Positions 26,717 to 34,555 of a DNA stretch of 64,000 nt are shown one piece after another. Below the pieces are notes generated by a model, which was given only the letters and a program-made list of their open reading frames with translations, was not told the DNA's origin and made no database searches. Location of the stretch: the NCBI RefSeq assembly GCF_035946055.1, contig NZ_CP108364.1, positions 62,001 to 126,000 on the forward strand, given 5' to 3'. Within the stretch, counting starts at the first letter, position 1, and the number at the start of each line of letters is the position of its first letter. A program made the translations under genes and the position numbers. This stretch comes from Streptomyces sp. NBC_01341. Lineage in GTDB: Bacteria; Actinomycetota; Actinomycetes; Streptomycetales; Streptomycetaceae.

Positions 26717-28161
26717 CAGGGCGTGGTCACGTCGGTGCGGGATCTGGTAAGTCGCGGTGACAGGTAGGGCAGGCGCCGGTCCAGGTCGCGAGGAGTAGCT
26801 GCAGCTCGCGGACGACTCGGTAGAGGCTCAGGCCGGCGCCGTCTCTTTTAGGGATCGGGTCAGTCGCTGGAGGGTGCAGAAGGCGTGGGCGACCGAGACG
26901 AGGGTGACGTGGTGGTGCCAGCCTGGCCAGCTGCGGCCTTCGAAGTGGGCCAGGCCGAGCGCCTGTTTCATCTCGCGGTAGTCGTTCTCGATGCGCCAGC
27001 GGAGCTTAGCGGTGCGCACGAGGACGGGCAGCGGGGTGGTCTCGGGCAGGTTGGAGAGCCAGAACTGCACGGGCTCGTTCTGGTCGGCGGGCCATTCGGC
27101 CAGCAGCCAGCGGACCGGAAGCTCGGCGGTGGCCGCGGCCTTGCGGATCTCACGTCCGGCGGGCCGGATCCGCAGGGCCACGAAGCGCGAGTACATGCGC
27201 TTGAACCCGCTGCGGCCGCTGCCCGGCCGTGATCCCTCCCTCCACTGCACCGGCCGCGCGGACGCTTTGCCGGCCGCGATGACCAGGCTCTTCACTCGCT
27301 GGGCCGGCTCGGGGTAGGCAGGAACCGGATGCGGGCCGCGGCCGGAGTAGGCAGGTGTGCACGGCTGTGCGTCTTCGGGTTGTGCGGTGGTCGTAGTCGA
27401 GATGCCCACCACGTAGTCGAGACCTCGTTCTTCCAGGCCGAGCCGGAAGGCGGCGGTGTCCCCGTAGCCGCCGTCGGCGATGACCTGGGGCACCTCGATG
27501 CCCCAGGACCGCGTCTCGTCGATCATGTCGAGAGCCAGCTGCCACTTCTCGACATGGCCCACCTGGGCAGGGATGGCGCAACCCTCACGGCGGGCCACTT
27601 TGGCCGGATCGGCCTTGGGCGAGGCGGGATCCCAGCTCCCGGGCAGGAACAGACGCCAGTTCACCGCCGCGGAGGCTCCGTTGGAAGCCAGGTGGAGCGA
27701 GACTCCGGCCTGGCAGTTGGTGACCTTGCCCGCGGTGCCGGTGTACTGCCGGGTCACGCACGCCGACGCGTCCCCGTCCTTGAGGAATCCGGTGTCATCG
27801 ATGACCAGCGCGGTGGGTTTGATGACCGGCTGCATGCGCCAGGCCAGCCGGGCCCGCACATGCGCCGCATCCCACGGGCTGGAGGTGACGAAGTGGGCCA
27901 GGGCCTGCCGGTTCCCGTCCTCGCCCAGGCGGGCGGCCATCGGTTCTACCGACTTGCGCCCGCCGTCCAGCAACAGACCCCGCAGATAGACCCCGCCCCA
28001 CCGACGCTGATCCGACCGCGCGAACGGCTCGAACATCTCCGCCGCGAAGTCCTCCAGATCGCACCGGACCGCAGCCAACTCCTCACTCAGCACACCCGGT
28101 CAACGACACGACGATCAAGAAGACACGCCATCACGAACCGCACATGACCAAGCACTACTAG
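26713..28161 (-). mobile_element. IS701-family insertion sequence
   Basis: CTAG occurs at both edges (26713-26716 and 28158-28161), the CTAG target duplication known for IS701-type elements. Just inside, the ends read CAGGGCGTGGTCACGT and, on the complement, TAGTGCTTGGTCATGT: imperfect inverted repeats. One transposase fills the element, and total length of about 1.45 kb is normal for the family. Confidence 0.8.
26828..28093 (-). CDS. IS701-family transposase
   Basis: 421 residues from a GTG start. The DDE catalytic core is present: TALVIDDTGFLKDG (first Asp), VPQVIADGGYGDTAAF (second Asp) and LRWRIENDYREMKQALGLAH (Glu within the YREMK signature). WGGVYLRGLLLDGGRKSVEP at the N-terminus and the SWPGWHHHVTLVSVAHAF C-terminus are typical of Streptomyces IS701 transposases (often annotated DDE_5, SrIS-type). 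The frame is intact and the element is complete, so it may be active. It points toward the lipoprotein gene and may read antisense into it. Confidence 0.9.
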   Translation of the reverse strand: MLSEELAAVRCDLEDFAAEMFEPFARSDQRRWGGVYLRGLLLDGGRKSVEPMAARLGEDGNRQALAHFVTSSPWDAAHVRARLAWRMQPVIKPTALVIDDTGFLKDGDASACVTRQYTGTAGKVTNCQAGVSLHLASNGASAAVNWRLFLPGSWDPASPKADPAKVARREGCAIPAQVGHVEKWQLALDMIDETRSWGIEVPQVIADGGYGDTAAFRLGLEERGLDYVVGISTTTTAQPEDAQPCTPAYSGRGPHPVPAYPEPAQRVKSLVIAAGKASARPVQWREGSRPGSGRSGFKRMYSRFVALRIRPAGREIRKAAATAELPVRWLLAEWPADQNEPVQFWLSNLPETTPLPVLVRTAKLRWRIENDYREMKQALGLAHFEGRSWPGWHHHVTLVSVAHAFCTLQRLTRSLKETAPA

Positions 28162-28390
28162 CGGGCGCACTCCGTTGCGGTCGAATGACTGCAAGCTTCG
28201 CGGCGATCCCGGTTAGGGTCCGCGTCCACGTGGGTCCGCCCGTGGTGGCGTCCGGATCAAAGCCCCGGTGCAACCACCCTTATTTCACGGAACGACGTTG
28301 CTGTCAAGGGTGGTTAACCAAGGAGAGGGTCCTGCCGAGACGGCAGTTTGCGCAACTCGGTTGACTGCTGGCAGCAGGCGTAGATGGAAG

Positions 28391-29638
28391 TCAGCCGCTA
28401 TGCGTTGTATAGATCTTCTCACCCAGCATGAGAGGTGCGTCGGCCGGTCCCTTGATGTAGGGACCCCGCCAGATGAGGCGGTGTTCCTGAGTGGATGGGT
28501 ACCACTGGCGCACCTTGTGCATTCGCACGGGCCATCGGTGGTGGTAGGTCCTCACCTGCTTGCCACGTGTCTCTGGAGTCCGCTGATCCGGTATCTGCCG
28601 GACCAGCCGCACCACCCGGATGTCGGGGTCGTGGGGGTGGCCTATCGACCGGGGGCCCTCTGGCGCCGGAAATGTGGGGGCCGTGGTCGTGATGCCTTGG
28701 GCGACAAGACGCCAGAAGGCAAACATGTAGCGGCAGGCGAAGTCGTCACTTGGGTCCTCTACGCGGCCGCCGGCCCACTCTCCGATGTCGGCAACCGGTT
28801 CAGAGCGCCAAACGGATGCTTGAGTGAGAGCGGCCTGGAGTTCCTTGTGCTTTTGCGTCAGCAGCTCAGGGGAGGGCTCACTCGCCATGCTGCCTGGGCG
28901 GTCGCCACGCATCCCGTACATACCGTCGGGGACGAGTCGGGGCAGGGGGTGGCCGGAGACGCGGGCTTGAGTCACCGCAGCACGCCAGTCGTCGGGCTGT
29001 ACGGGACCGTCGCGGTCCATGAAAGTGCTGATGCGGACGCCGGCATACTGCGCGGTGGGCAGGATCTGGTGCTGGGTCGTGAACTGCCAGCCATAGGCGA
29101 GAGTGTCGGACTGGGACCCGGTGCGGTTCACGCACACAACGGGCTCGGGTAAGACGAGCAGGCCGGTGGGAGTGACAACGTCCCGGTCACGGGAGAGCAG
29201 GGTGAGGTCGCCAGGTTCGATGGTGGCGGCCGCCGCCATCACAGCGGCGTGAGCAGAGGGAGAAATGACCATCAGCTCGGCTGATCGCAGGACACGCACA
29301 TCCTGGGCCAGCTGCCATTCCGCGGCCGTGTCCGGGCCGGATGGCCACGGTGGACGCATGCCGAGCTTGCCCAGGATCATCGAACAGGCCAGGTCCCACT
29401 CGGAGCCCTTGGGCGCGTCACTGTTGAGGAGCACCTGGTGCATGTCGCTGAGTACGTTGCTGAGGTTGGAGCTCACCATGACGCGTACCCAGGGGTTGCC
29501 CGGCAAGAGCCTTAGTGTGTCCGCCCTTATGGCTGACGCCTTCGCCGCTGCCTTGGTCGCGGTCCATTCGCCTTGGTGATCACGGTTACGTGCCTTCTTA
29601 CCCCGGCTAGCCCGCCCCACCGCTGCCCCCTCCGTCAA
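28391..29638 (-). CDS. Conserved hypothetical protein of a mobile-element module
   Basis: 415 residues, no signal peptide or membrane segment. It starts with a basic segment (GRASRGKKARNRDHQG), contains a long alpha/beta region (NPWVRVMVSSNLSNVLSDMH, LLSRDRDVVTPTGLLVLPEP) and ends with a striking His/Trp/Arg-rich tail (TYHHRWPVRMHKVRQWYP, RLIWRGPYIKGP). I recall this type of tail in hypothetical proteins of Streptomyces integrative and plasmid elements but know no function. It is the last gene of a minus-strand set with the polymerase-like and HTH proteins, separated from the latter by 162 bp. Confidence 0.65.
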   Translation of the reverse strand: MTEGAAVGRASRGKKARNRDHQGEWTATKAAAKASAIRADTLRLLPGNPWVRVMVSSNLSNVLSDMHQVLLNSDAPKGSEWDLACSMILGKLGMRPPWPSGPDTAAEWQLAQDVRVLRSAELMVISPSAHAAVMAAAATIEPGDLTLLSRDRDVVTPTGLLVLPEPVVCVNRTGSQSDTLAYGWQFTTQHQILPTAQYAGVRISTFMDRDGPVQPDDWRAAVTQARVSGHPLPRLVPDGMYGMRGDRPGSMASEPSPELLTQKHKELQAALTQASVWRSEPVADIGEWAGGRVEDPSDDFACRYMFAFWRLVAQGITTTAPTFPAPEGPRSIGHPHDPDIRVVRLVRQIPDQRTPETRGKQVRTYHHRWPVRMHKVRQWYPSTQEHRLIWRGPYIKGPADAPLMLGEKIYTTHSG

Positions 29639-29800
29639 CTGCCCGGAGAGCTACCCCAGCCGTTTATCGGCGACACCTCGTACACAGCGTCTCGGCCGCC
29701 CGCTGCACCCCCGGGCCGGAGATCGCTCCTGGGCGATCTCACGCGTCAGACCCCGTCGGCTCTCCCTCGTCGCGCACCAGCGCCGTTCCCCTTGTGCTGT

Positions 29801-30376
29801 TCAGGCTGCCCAGCCGATGGAGGAGACGTTGCTGTACGCGTCGTAGTCCGAGCCGAGGTCCTGGATGATGTCATCCCAGATGGCGTCGAGTTCCTGAACG
29901 TCATCACCAATCCATGCATCGACAGCGCGGTCCCAGATACCGCGGACGTTGATGCTGCGGCTGGCCACGTCACGCTGGTGTTTGCGCTCGACCCCGGACT
30001 GGTCAACCGGGTTGATCTCCACACGGGTACCGCGCCCGTCGTTGTTCAGGCGGTGCTTGAGGTCGGTTGCCACGTTGCGGCGCCGCAGATCCCAGTACGC
30101 GGCGTCCAGCCGGGTCCGGTTAGCCTTGTTCGGGGTGCGCTCCTCCGCGAGCCAGGCCATCAGGGTGCGCGGGGAAACGTGGATACCGGCCCGGTCCATG
30201 GCCTCGTATCCGGCATCGGTCTTGGTGAGATAGCGCAGGCGGGCGGAAAGCCCGCGGTCGCTGTCCACGGGTGAGGCGATGCCGGTGACCATGTTCTCGA
30301 TCGCCGCACCCAACGCGTCGGCACCCGGCACCCCGTGGGCGTTGAACATGCCCAGGTCCATCCAGCGGCCCGCCAT
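29801..30376 (-). CDS. HTH protein, distantly Tpg-like (possible terminal/replication protein)
   Basis: 191 residues. An HTH is visible in the middle (IHVSPRTLMAWLAEERTPNK), followed by RLDAAYWDLRRRNVATDLKH and RGTRVEINP. The order, HTH then a helix rich in Arg/Tyr then GxxVEI, resembles the Streptomyces telomere terminal protein Tpg (VSxRTVxRY, then GxIVID). The resemblance is weak and judged from memory. The C-terminus is acidic (DVQELDAIWDDIIQDLGSDY). Its ATG overlaps the stop of the polymerase-like gene by one base (TGATG), so the two are translationally coupled. Alternative: a plain mobile-element transcription regulator. Confidence 0.55.
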   Translation of the reverse strand: MAGRWMDLGMFNAHGVPGADALGAAIENMVTGIASPVDSDRGLSARLRYLTKTDAGYEAMDRAGIHVSPRTLMAWLAEERTPNKANRTRLDAAYWDLRRRNVATDLKHRLNNDGRGTRVEINPVDQSGVERKHQRDVASRSINVRGIWDRAVDAWIGDDVQELDAIWDDIIQDLGSDYDAYSNVSSIGWAA

Positions 30377-31254
30377 CAGATGGTCACCCGGCCGACGGTG
30401 TACTCACCGGACGCCTTGGCATCCCCGTGCTTGACCTTCATCTGCGCCACGCCGCGGCCCTCGGGGAAGACCTGGCGCCAGTCGCCCGTCAGATGGAGTT
30501 CGTCGGTGCCCATCATGCTGACGACATCCAGGCCCGCCTGGTGGGCCTTGAAAGCCTTGCCCCACAGGTTCGCGTAGGCCTGGGAGTGGATGATGTGCAT
30601 CCAGTCCGGGCGCACCATCTCCCGGTTGTGGACAGACTCCCCCATCGTCGAGATGAACTTGGAGTACATCGCCTTGACGTACTCCAAGGTCAGGGTGTCG
30701 TCCTGGTCGATGGCCGTCTCCCGCGCGGCGGACAGCGTCTTACGCAAGGCGTCCAGGAAGTTCTCCGTCGCACCCGAGGTCCACGACTCATGAATGACCG
30801 GGGGCTCGACCAGGGCGTACTTCGGGCCTGAGAGGCGCTGCAGGAGGCGGAGGGTGGCGTTGGTGACCCACAGGGCGCCGGGCTCGTCGCGGTCGCCGAT
30901 CGGGTCCGGCAGGTGCGGGTGCTCCCAAGGAGCGGGGGTGATCAGGTGCACCCCGGACCGCTTCGGTTCGACACCGTCCATGCCGGTGCTGTGCTCAAGC
31001 TTGCCGATCGGCAGCCAGCACTTCAGGGCCGACAGGTAGGCGGCGTTCACGTCGAGGGCGGTGACCTTGATGTCGCCGGGGGCCTTGAGGGAGTAGCCGG
31101 GGTGGTGGAAGCGGGGCCGGGCTTCCCAGATCTGGTCGGGGTCCTTCTTGGAGGGCTTCTTCAGGATGTCCGGATGGGCGGGGTAGGCGGTGTAGTCGTA
31201 ACGGGCGGTCGCCCTGGTCTCGTTGAACAGGTGCATGCTCTTCGTGCGGTTCAT
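30376..31254 (-). CDS. Protein with phi29-like family B DNA polymerase palm motifs
   Basis: 292 residues. Three blocks fall in the order expected for a protein-primed family B polymerase palm: ALDVNAAYLSAL (compare motif A DxNxxYP), YVKAMYSKFIST (compare motif B NSxYGKF) and MMGTDELHL (compare motif C DTDSxHL). The motif A Asp and the second motif C Asp, the main metal ligands, are present; the first motif C Asp is Gly. No exonuclease domain is seen, and the protein is about half the length of phi29 polymerase. The start is set by ATGA overlap with the upstream replication-relaxation pseudogene. It may be a compact polymerase, a primase-like relative, or an inactive derivative. Confidence in the coding gene is high; in polymerase ancestry, moderate. 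Confidence 0.6.
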   Translation of the reverse strand: MNRTKSMHLFNETRATARYDYTAYPAHPDILKKPSKKDPDQIWEARPRFHHPGYSLKAPGDIKVTALDVNAAYLSALKCWLPIGKLEHSTGMDGVEPKRSGVHLITPAPWEHPHLPDPIGDRDEPGALWVTNATLRLLQRLSGPKYALVEPPVIHESWTSGATENFLDALRKTLSAARETAIDQDDTLTLEYVKAMYSKFISTMGESVHNREMVRPDWMHIIHSQAYANLWGKAFKAHQAGLDVVSMMGTDELHLTGDWRQVFPEGRGVAQMKVKHGDAKASGEYTVGRVTI

Positions 31255-31500
31255 GGCCGCGTCGGGGCTGACGTTCTTCTGAAGACCAGGGCCAAGGGCG
31301 GGTAGCCGTCGCGGGGTGAGTCGTCCCACCGGATCGACTAGAACGCCACGTCCACACCGTGGTGGTCCTTCACGGTGCGCTGGAAGAACCGGCGGTAGTT
31401 CTCGACCTTCCTCGCGACCACAGCGGCGGGTTCGGTGTGCTTGTCGACCTCGCTGCCCTCAACCGCCGGAGCGCCGATCAGCAACAGGTGCGGAGTGTCA
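31251..31500 (-). pseudogene. Replication-relaxation family protein, C-terminal remnant
   Basis: The frame reads LLLIGAPAVEGSEVDKHTEP, VARKVENYRRFFQRTVKDHH, then GVDVAF followed by an in-frame TAG where Trp is normal, and continues SIRWDDSPRDGYPPLALVF to a TGA. The pattern EVD..TEP...VAxKVExYRRFFQRTVKD is the signature I recall for Streptomyces replication-relaxation proteins, found next to conjugative and replication genes. The N-terminal wHTH part is absent, replaced by the neighbouring secreted-protein gene. Its final TGA overlaps the ATG of the polymerase-like gene. Confidence 0.68.
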
Positions 31501-31851
31501 GCACTTTCCGGACCAGCTGGGCCTGACATGGGCGTCAACGATCGGGTTGGGGTCACCGATGTGGTTCCGCGAGTAGTTCCCCGAGAGCTCCCAGTCCTTA
31601 CCGGCACTGTCCCGCGGACAAAGGACCCGGCCGGTGTTGTTACGCACTGAGTGCCACGAACCGTAGTGCACGTGGACCCCGCCGCCGTCATTTTCCGTGG
31701 CGTTGATGATCTCCGTGCCACCTGTGAAGTCGTAGTCCGAGTAGAACGTCGCGGTGGCAGCCGCCGGAGCCGCCACCGCCTGTGTCGTTCCCACAGCTGC
31801 GCCCGAGAGCAGCAGTGCAGTACCCGCCAGAACAGCGCTCATACGCCTCAT
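31498..31851 (-). CDS. Small secreted protein (peptidase inhibitor I36-like fold)
   Basis: 117 residues: signal peptide MRRMSAVLAGTALLLSGAAV with cleavage near AVAAPA, mature part ATFYSDYDFTGGTEIINATE, then VHVHYGSWHSVRNNTGRVLC. The short Greek-key-like pattern (F/Y-x-x-x-Y/F-x-G) suggests the beta/gamma-crystallin or I36 peptidase-inhibitor class common among secreted Streptomyces proteins. Two Cys may form a disulfide. AGAGAGG lies 8 bases before the ATG at 31851, which decides that start over the one at 31923. Confidence 0.68.
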   Translation of the reverse strand: MRRMSAVLAGTALLLSGAAVGTTQAVAAPAAATATFYSDYDFTGGTEIINATENDGGGVHVHYGSWHSVRNNTGRVLCPRDSAGKDWELSGNYSRNHIGDPNPIVDAHVRPSWSGKC

Positions 31852-31929
31852 GGAAACACCTCTCTTGTCTGAGCCGACCTCCCGGTCAGCCTTCACTTCC
31901 TGAAGCGAGAGAAGCGCCCACAAAGATCA

Positions 31930-32500
31930 CACGCATGCTCGAATGCGACTCAAGTTGTGCTATTTTTGCGTCAGTTGTGAATTATGCCTGGTTCGACTGC
32001 TGACCAGCGAAAACACGCCACGGTACTCGGGCGGCTCCTCACGAACTCCAAGAACCGCGGTCCCAAGCTCACCACCGCGCGGCGCTCGGGCTGGAGTGGG
32101 CGGCCTGAACGGTCAACGCGGCGTCGGTTCCGTGCGATGCCGAGTCAGTCACGGTTGTCAATTTGGGCCGGCACTCAAGGCCTGGCGCCGATGGGGCTTC
32201 GGCGCGCAGGAGTCCGGCCCGCTCCTCCAGCCGTCCCGCGAGCCCGCGCTGAACGTCGGCAGGCTCTGGTAGCCGCGTCGCTGTACTTCGTAGCCCGCCC
32301 CGGCACCGTAGATCCGCGCACGCCGCTATGAGCGGCCAACACGACCCCCGCCATGCGAGGGGGTCACTTCCCGGCCACACCTTCGCAAATGATGCCTGTC
32401 GCGCCCCAAGGCGCTGCATGATCGATCATCCGGCAGGGGTTCTCCTTCAACCCTTCAAGAGTCCGCGTACACTCCTGGCCGACACCGGAAGGACACGCCC
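31930..32500. other. Intergenic region with AT-rich promoter-like part
   Basis: The first 70 bases are markedly AT-rich (around TTGTGCTATTTTTGCGTC) and probably hold the promoter of the minus-strand secreted protein. The rest shows no supported gene. Confidence 0.45.
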
Positions 32501-32740
32501 ATGACCGATCCGACGACTTCCGACCAGCTCGCCGACAATGCCGCAGAGGTGCTGCACGGCCTCAACCACACGGGCTGCGGCCAGCCAACCGTCCAGTACG
32601 CAGTTCTCACAGCCGCCGTGCTGCTGCATCACGTGGCCGACGCCACCGAAACCGGGCACCGCGTCGACCCGTACGTGCTGCGCAGCATCGCCCACGACCT
32701 CGCTCAGATCGCCGATCGCGCCGCGCCCACCCGACACTGA
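32501..32740 (+). CDS. Small hypothetical protein
   Basis: 79 residues, helical, soluble: LADNAAEVLHGLNHTGC, VQYAVLTAAVLLHHVADATE and DPYVLRSIAHDLAQIADRAA. Codon bias is good and a weak ribosome binding site (GGAAGGA) lies about 10 bases upstream. I recall such short proteins in Streptomyces with no assigned role. No coupled neighbour. Confidence 0.6.
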   Translation: MTDPTTSDQLADNAAEVLHGLNHTGCGQPTVQYAVLTAAVLLHHVADATETGHRVDPYVLRSIAHDLAQIADRAAPTRH

Positions 32741-33827
32741 CCCACAATGTCCTCGCGAGTGAAAGGCTGGGCTGGTGACCCCGACAACGGACGCGAAAAA
32801 AGCCCCCCCAAGGCCCCCTGCTGAGCAGGCACCCTATCAGCCAAGATCTTTAAGTCACTGGCATTGATACTGACCTCGTAGTTTCATGACGGTCCGCCGG
32901 CGGAGTCGGTAGACCGATTTCGTGCCGGGGGCTGAGGTCGGGCAGGCACGGGGCCCGAGTGTCTCGCCTCGGGGTGGCGCCGGGTTCCACTGCTCCGGGT
33001 GTTGAAGTCCTGCCGTAGGAAGGGGGAATCCCCGCCCGCGCTCCACGACGGTGGCCGGTTCACCGAAACCCGCGCATCGGAGTTCACCGCCGACGTCCGC
33101 GAGGTCCAGGTCGTCACTGACCCCACCACGCCCCTGACCTGCCACGGTGAGCTTTTCGTGGTGAGTAGCCCCTGCGGCCGTGGTGAGCTTTCCGGTCGGC
33201 CACTCACCACGACAAATCCTCGACACTGGGAACTTCCCTTGTCGAATCCTCCCTTACGGTGCGGTGCGTAGAAGGTCGAAGCGACAGCGGTACGGGGGGG
33301 CGCCCGCGGCGCGCAGGTGCCCGGGGCGGGAGCTCCGTCGCCGGTGCCGGACACCAGCCTCCCGCCCCGGGCCCCGACACCCTCCCACACGCGGCGGCGC
33401 TCAGCGGACGGGGAGGGGCCGGACCGCGGGGACACCTGGCCCTCGAGAGCGCTCGTCGCGTGGAGCGCGGCGCGGTCGCCGGTCGCTCCGGCGCCTTGAC
33501 CGGGCCGGAATCGACGTGGCACCCAGGCGCCCGCGGTGAGCGGCATGCGTGGGGCCCTACCTATGCCGACACTTTTACCGGCGCTACGACCGATAGCTTC
33601 CGGGAACCGACTTCTGCATAACTGCAGGTCAGACAACGTTTTGCGTGTAGTGAGTGCTCAGACCTCCGCTTGCCCCCTGGCCTGCCCGCTCTGGGATATG
33701 GAGGTGGGTGGCTGGGTCTATGGTCGCAGGGAAGCCGGGCACTGCTGCGCTGGCCTCAGAAGGGCTCTGCGCCGGTCTGTCGGGCGCCGCAGTGAGCAGG
33801 TGCTCGCCATACGGATAGAGTCACCCG
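32741..33827. other. Gene-poor kilobase with an 11-bp inverted repeat
   Basis: No frame on either strand has convincing codon bias or family features. An inverted repeat, TCGTGGTGAGT at 33156-33166 and its complement at 33202-33212, encloses further GGTGAGC copies and may be the end of a decayed element. Confidence 0.4.
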
Positions 33828-34073
33828 ATGCTTGGAAACATGGGTCCCCTTGAGCTGCTGATTTTTGTGCCAGTGGCGTTTCTTCTCCTGTGTGTGCCTG
33901 CGATCGTTGCCTACCGCAGGAAGGTGGAGCGCCTGTGGCTGGTCATCGTGGTCAGCCTGATCGGCGGTTCCACGGGTCTGCTCTGGTTCGTGGCTCTGTA
34001 CATGGCCATGACGATGCGAACGCGCACGGACGGCGTCACACCGCTCAACGTCTCCGGGCCCACCGCTGGCTAG
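33828..34073 (+). CDS. Superinfection-immunity-like small membrane protein
   Basis: 81 residues with two membrane helices (LLIFVPVAFLLLCVPAIVAY and LVIVVSLIGGSTGLLWFVAL) joined by a short basic loop (RRKVERLW), then a polar tail. VPAIVAYRR...SLIGGSTGLLWFVALYMA fits the Imm_superinfect family named after the phage T4 Imm protein, which blocks entry of a second phage's DNA. In actinobacteria the family is widespread and a defence role is not established. The start could be the ATG at 33828 or that at 33840 (MGPLELLIF). It stands alone. Confidence 0.68.
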   Translation: MLGNMGPLELLIFVPVAFLLLCVPAIVAYRRKVERLWLVIVVSLIGGSTGLLWFVALYMAMTMRTRTDGVTPLNVSGPTAG

Positions 34074-34264
34074 AGGCGCGGACCGTTGCGGCTGGCCGCC
34101 GTGCGGCCGCCTGCCCCAACCATCCGCGGTTGCCCAGCAACACCGGTTCAGCCCCGGCTCGACGCTGCGACGGCCCGGTGGGCGCCGCGGCGACCAGGCA
34201 CTGCAGGAAAGGGCGTCCGCTAACCGTTCCTCATCCGTGAGCAGGAGGGAGCCTTGGACCCACT

Positions 34265-34387
34265 GCCCTCGTGGCCCTGGCGGTGCAGCTCGCGCCAGAC
34301 CTTTCTGTCCCCGCAGACACGGAAGTTGGTCTCGTAGACCTCGGTGATCAGCCCCTTGAGGACGGTGTCGCGGACCTGCCGGTTGGC
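34265..34387 (-). pseudogene. IS3-family transposase fragment
   Basis: The frame reads VLKGLITEVYETNFRVCGDR and KVWRELHRQGHE, matching the N-terminal part of IS3-type orfB (I.EV...N..VYGARKVWRELHRQG). Only about 40 codons remain, directly fused in frame to the ggt scrap. Confidence 0.65.
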
Positions 34388-34548
34388 GGGAGCGAAGGAG
34401 AAGTCGGTCAGCTCGCTGTTGAGCAGGAAGCCCCGCCCGGGCACGGTGATGGCGCTGCCGCCAGTCGATTCAATCGTCAGCGTGTACGCGACGACGTTGC
34501 CCCACTTGTCGGCTGTCGTCAGGCGGGTGGTGTTCTCGCCCTCAAAAT
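34388..34548 (-). pseudogene. Gamma-glutamyltransferase (ggt) fragment
   Basis: About 54 codons: ENTTRLTTADKWGNVVAYTL, TIESTGGSAITVPGRGFLLN and SELTDFSFAPA. This is the segment of Ggt that follows the catalytic Thr at the small-subunit start. Both flanks are missing: upstream it meets the truncated large gene on the other strand, downstream it runs into IS3 sequence. Confidence 0.75.
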
Positions 34549-34555
34549 GCGGTGA

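Noticed and set aside
27329..28147. Plus-strand frame of 272 codons
   Set aside because: Complement of the IS701 transposase.
32884..33636. Frames of 120-250 codons on both strands
   Set aside because: Arg/Pro/Gly-rich products without codon bias, homology or start signals; treated as non-coding.
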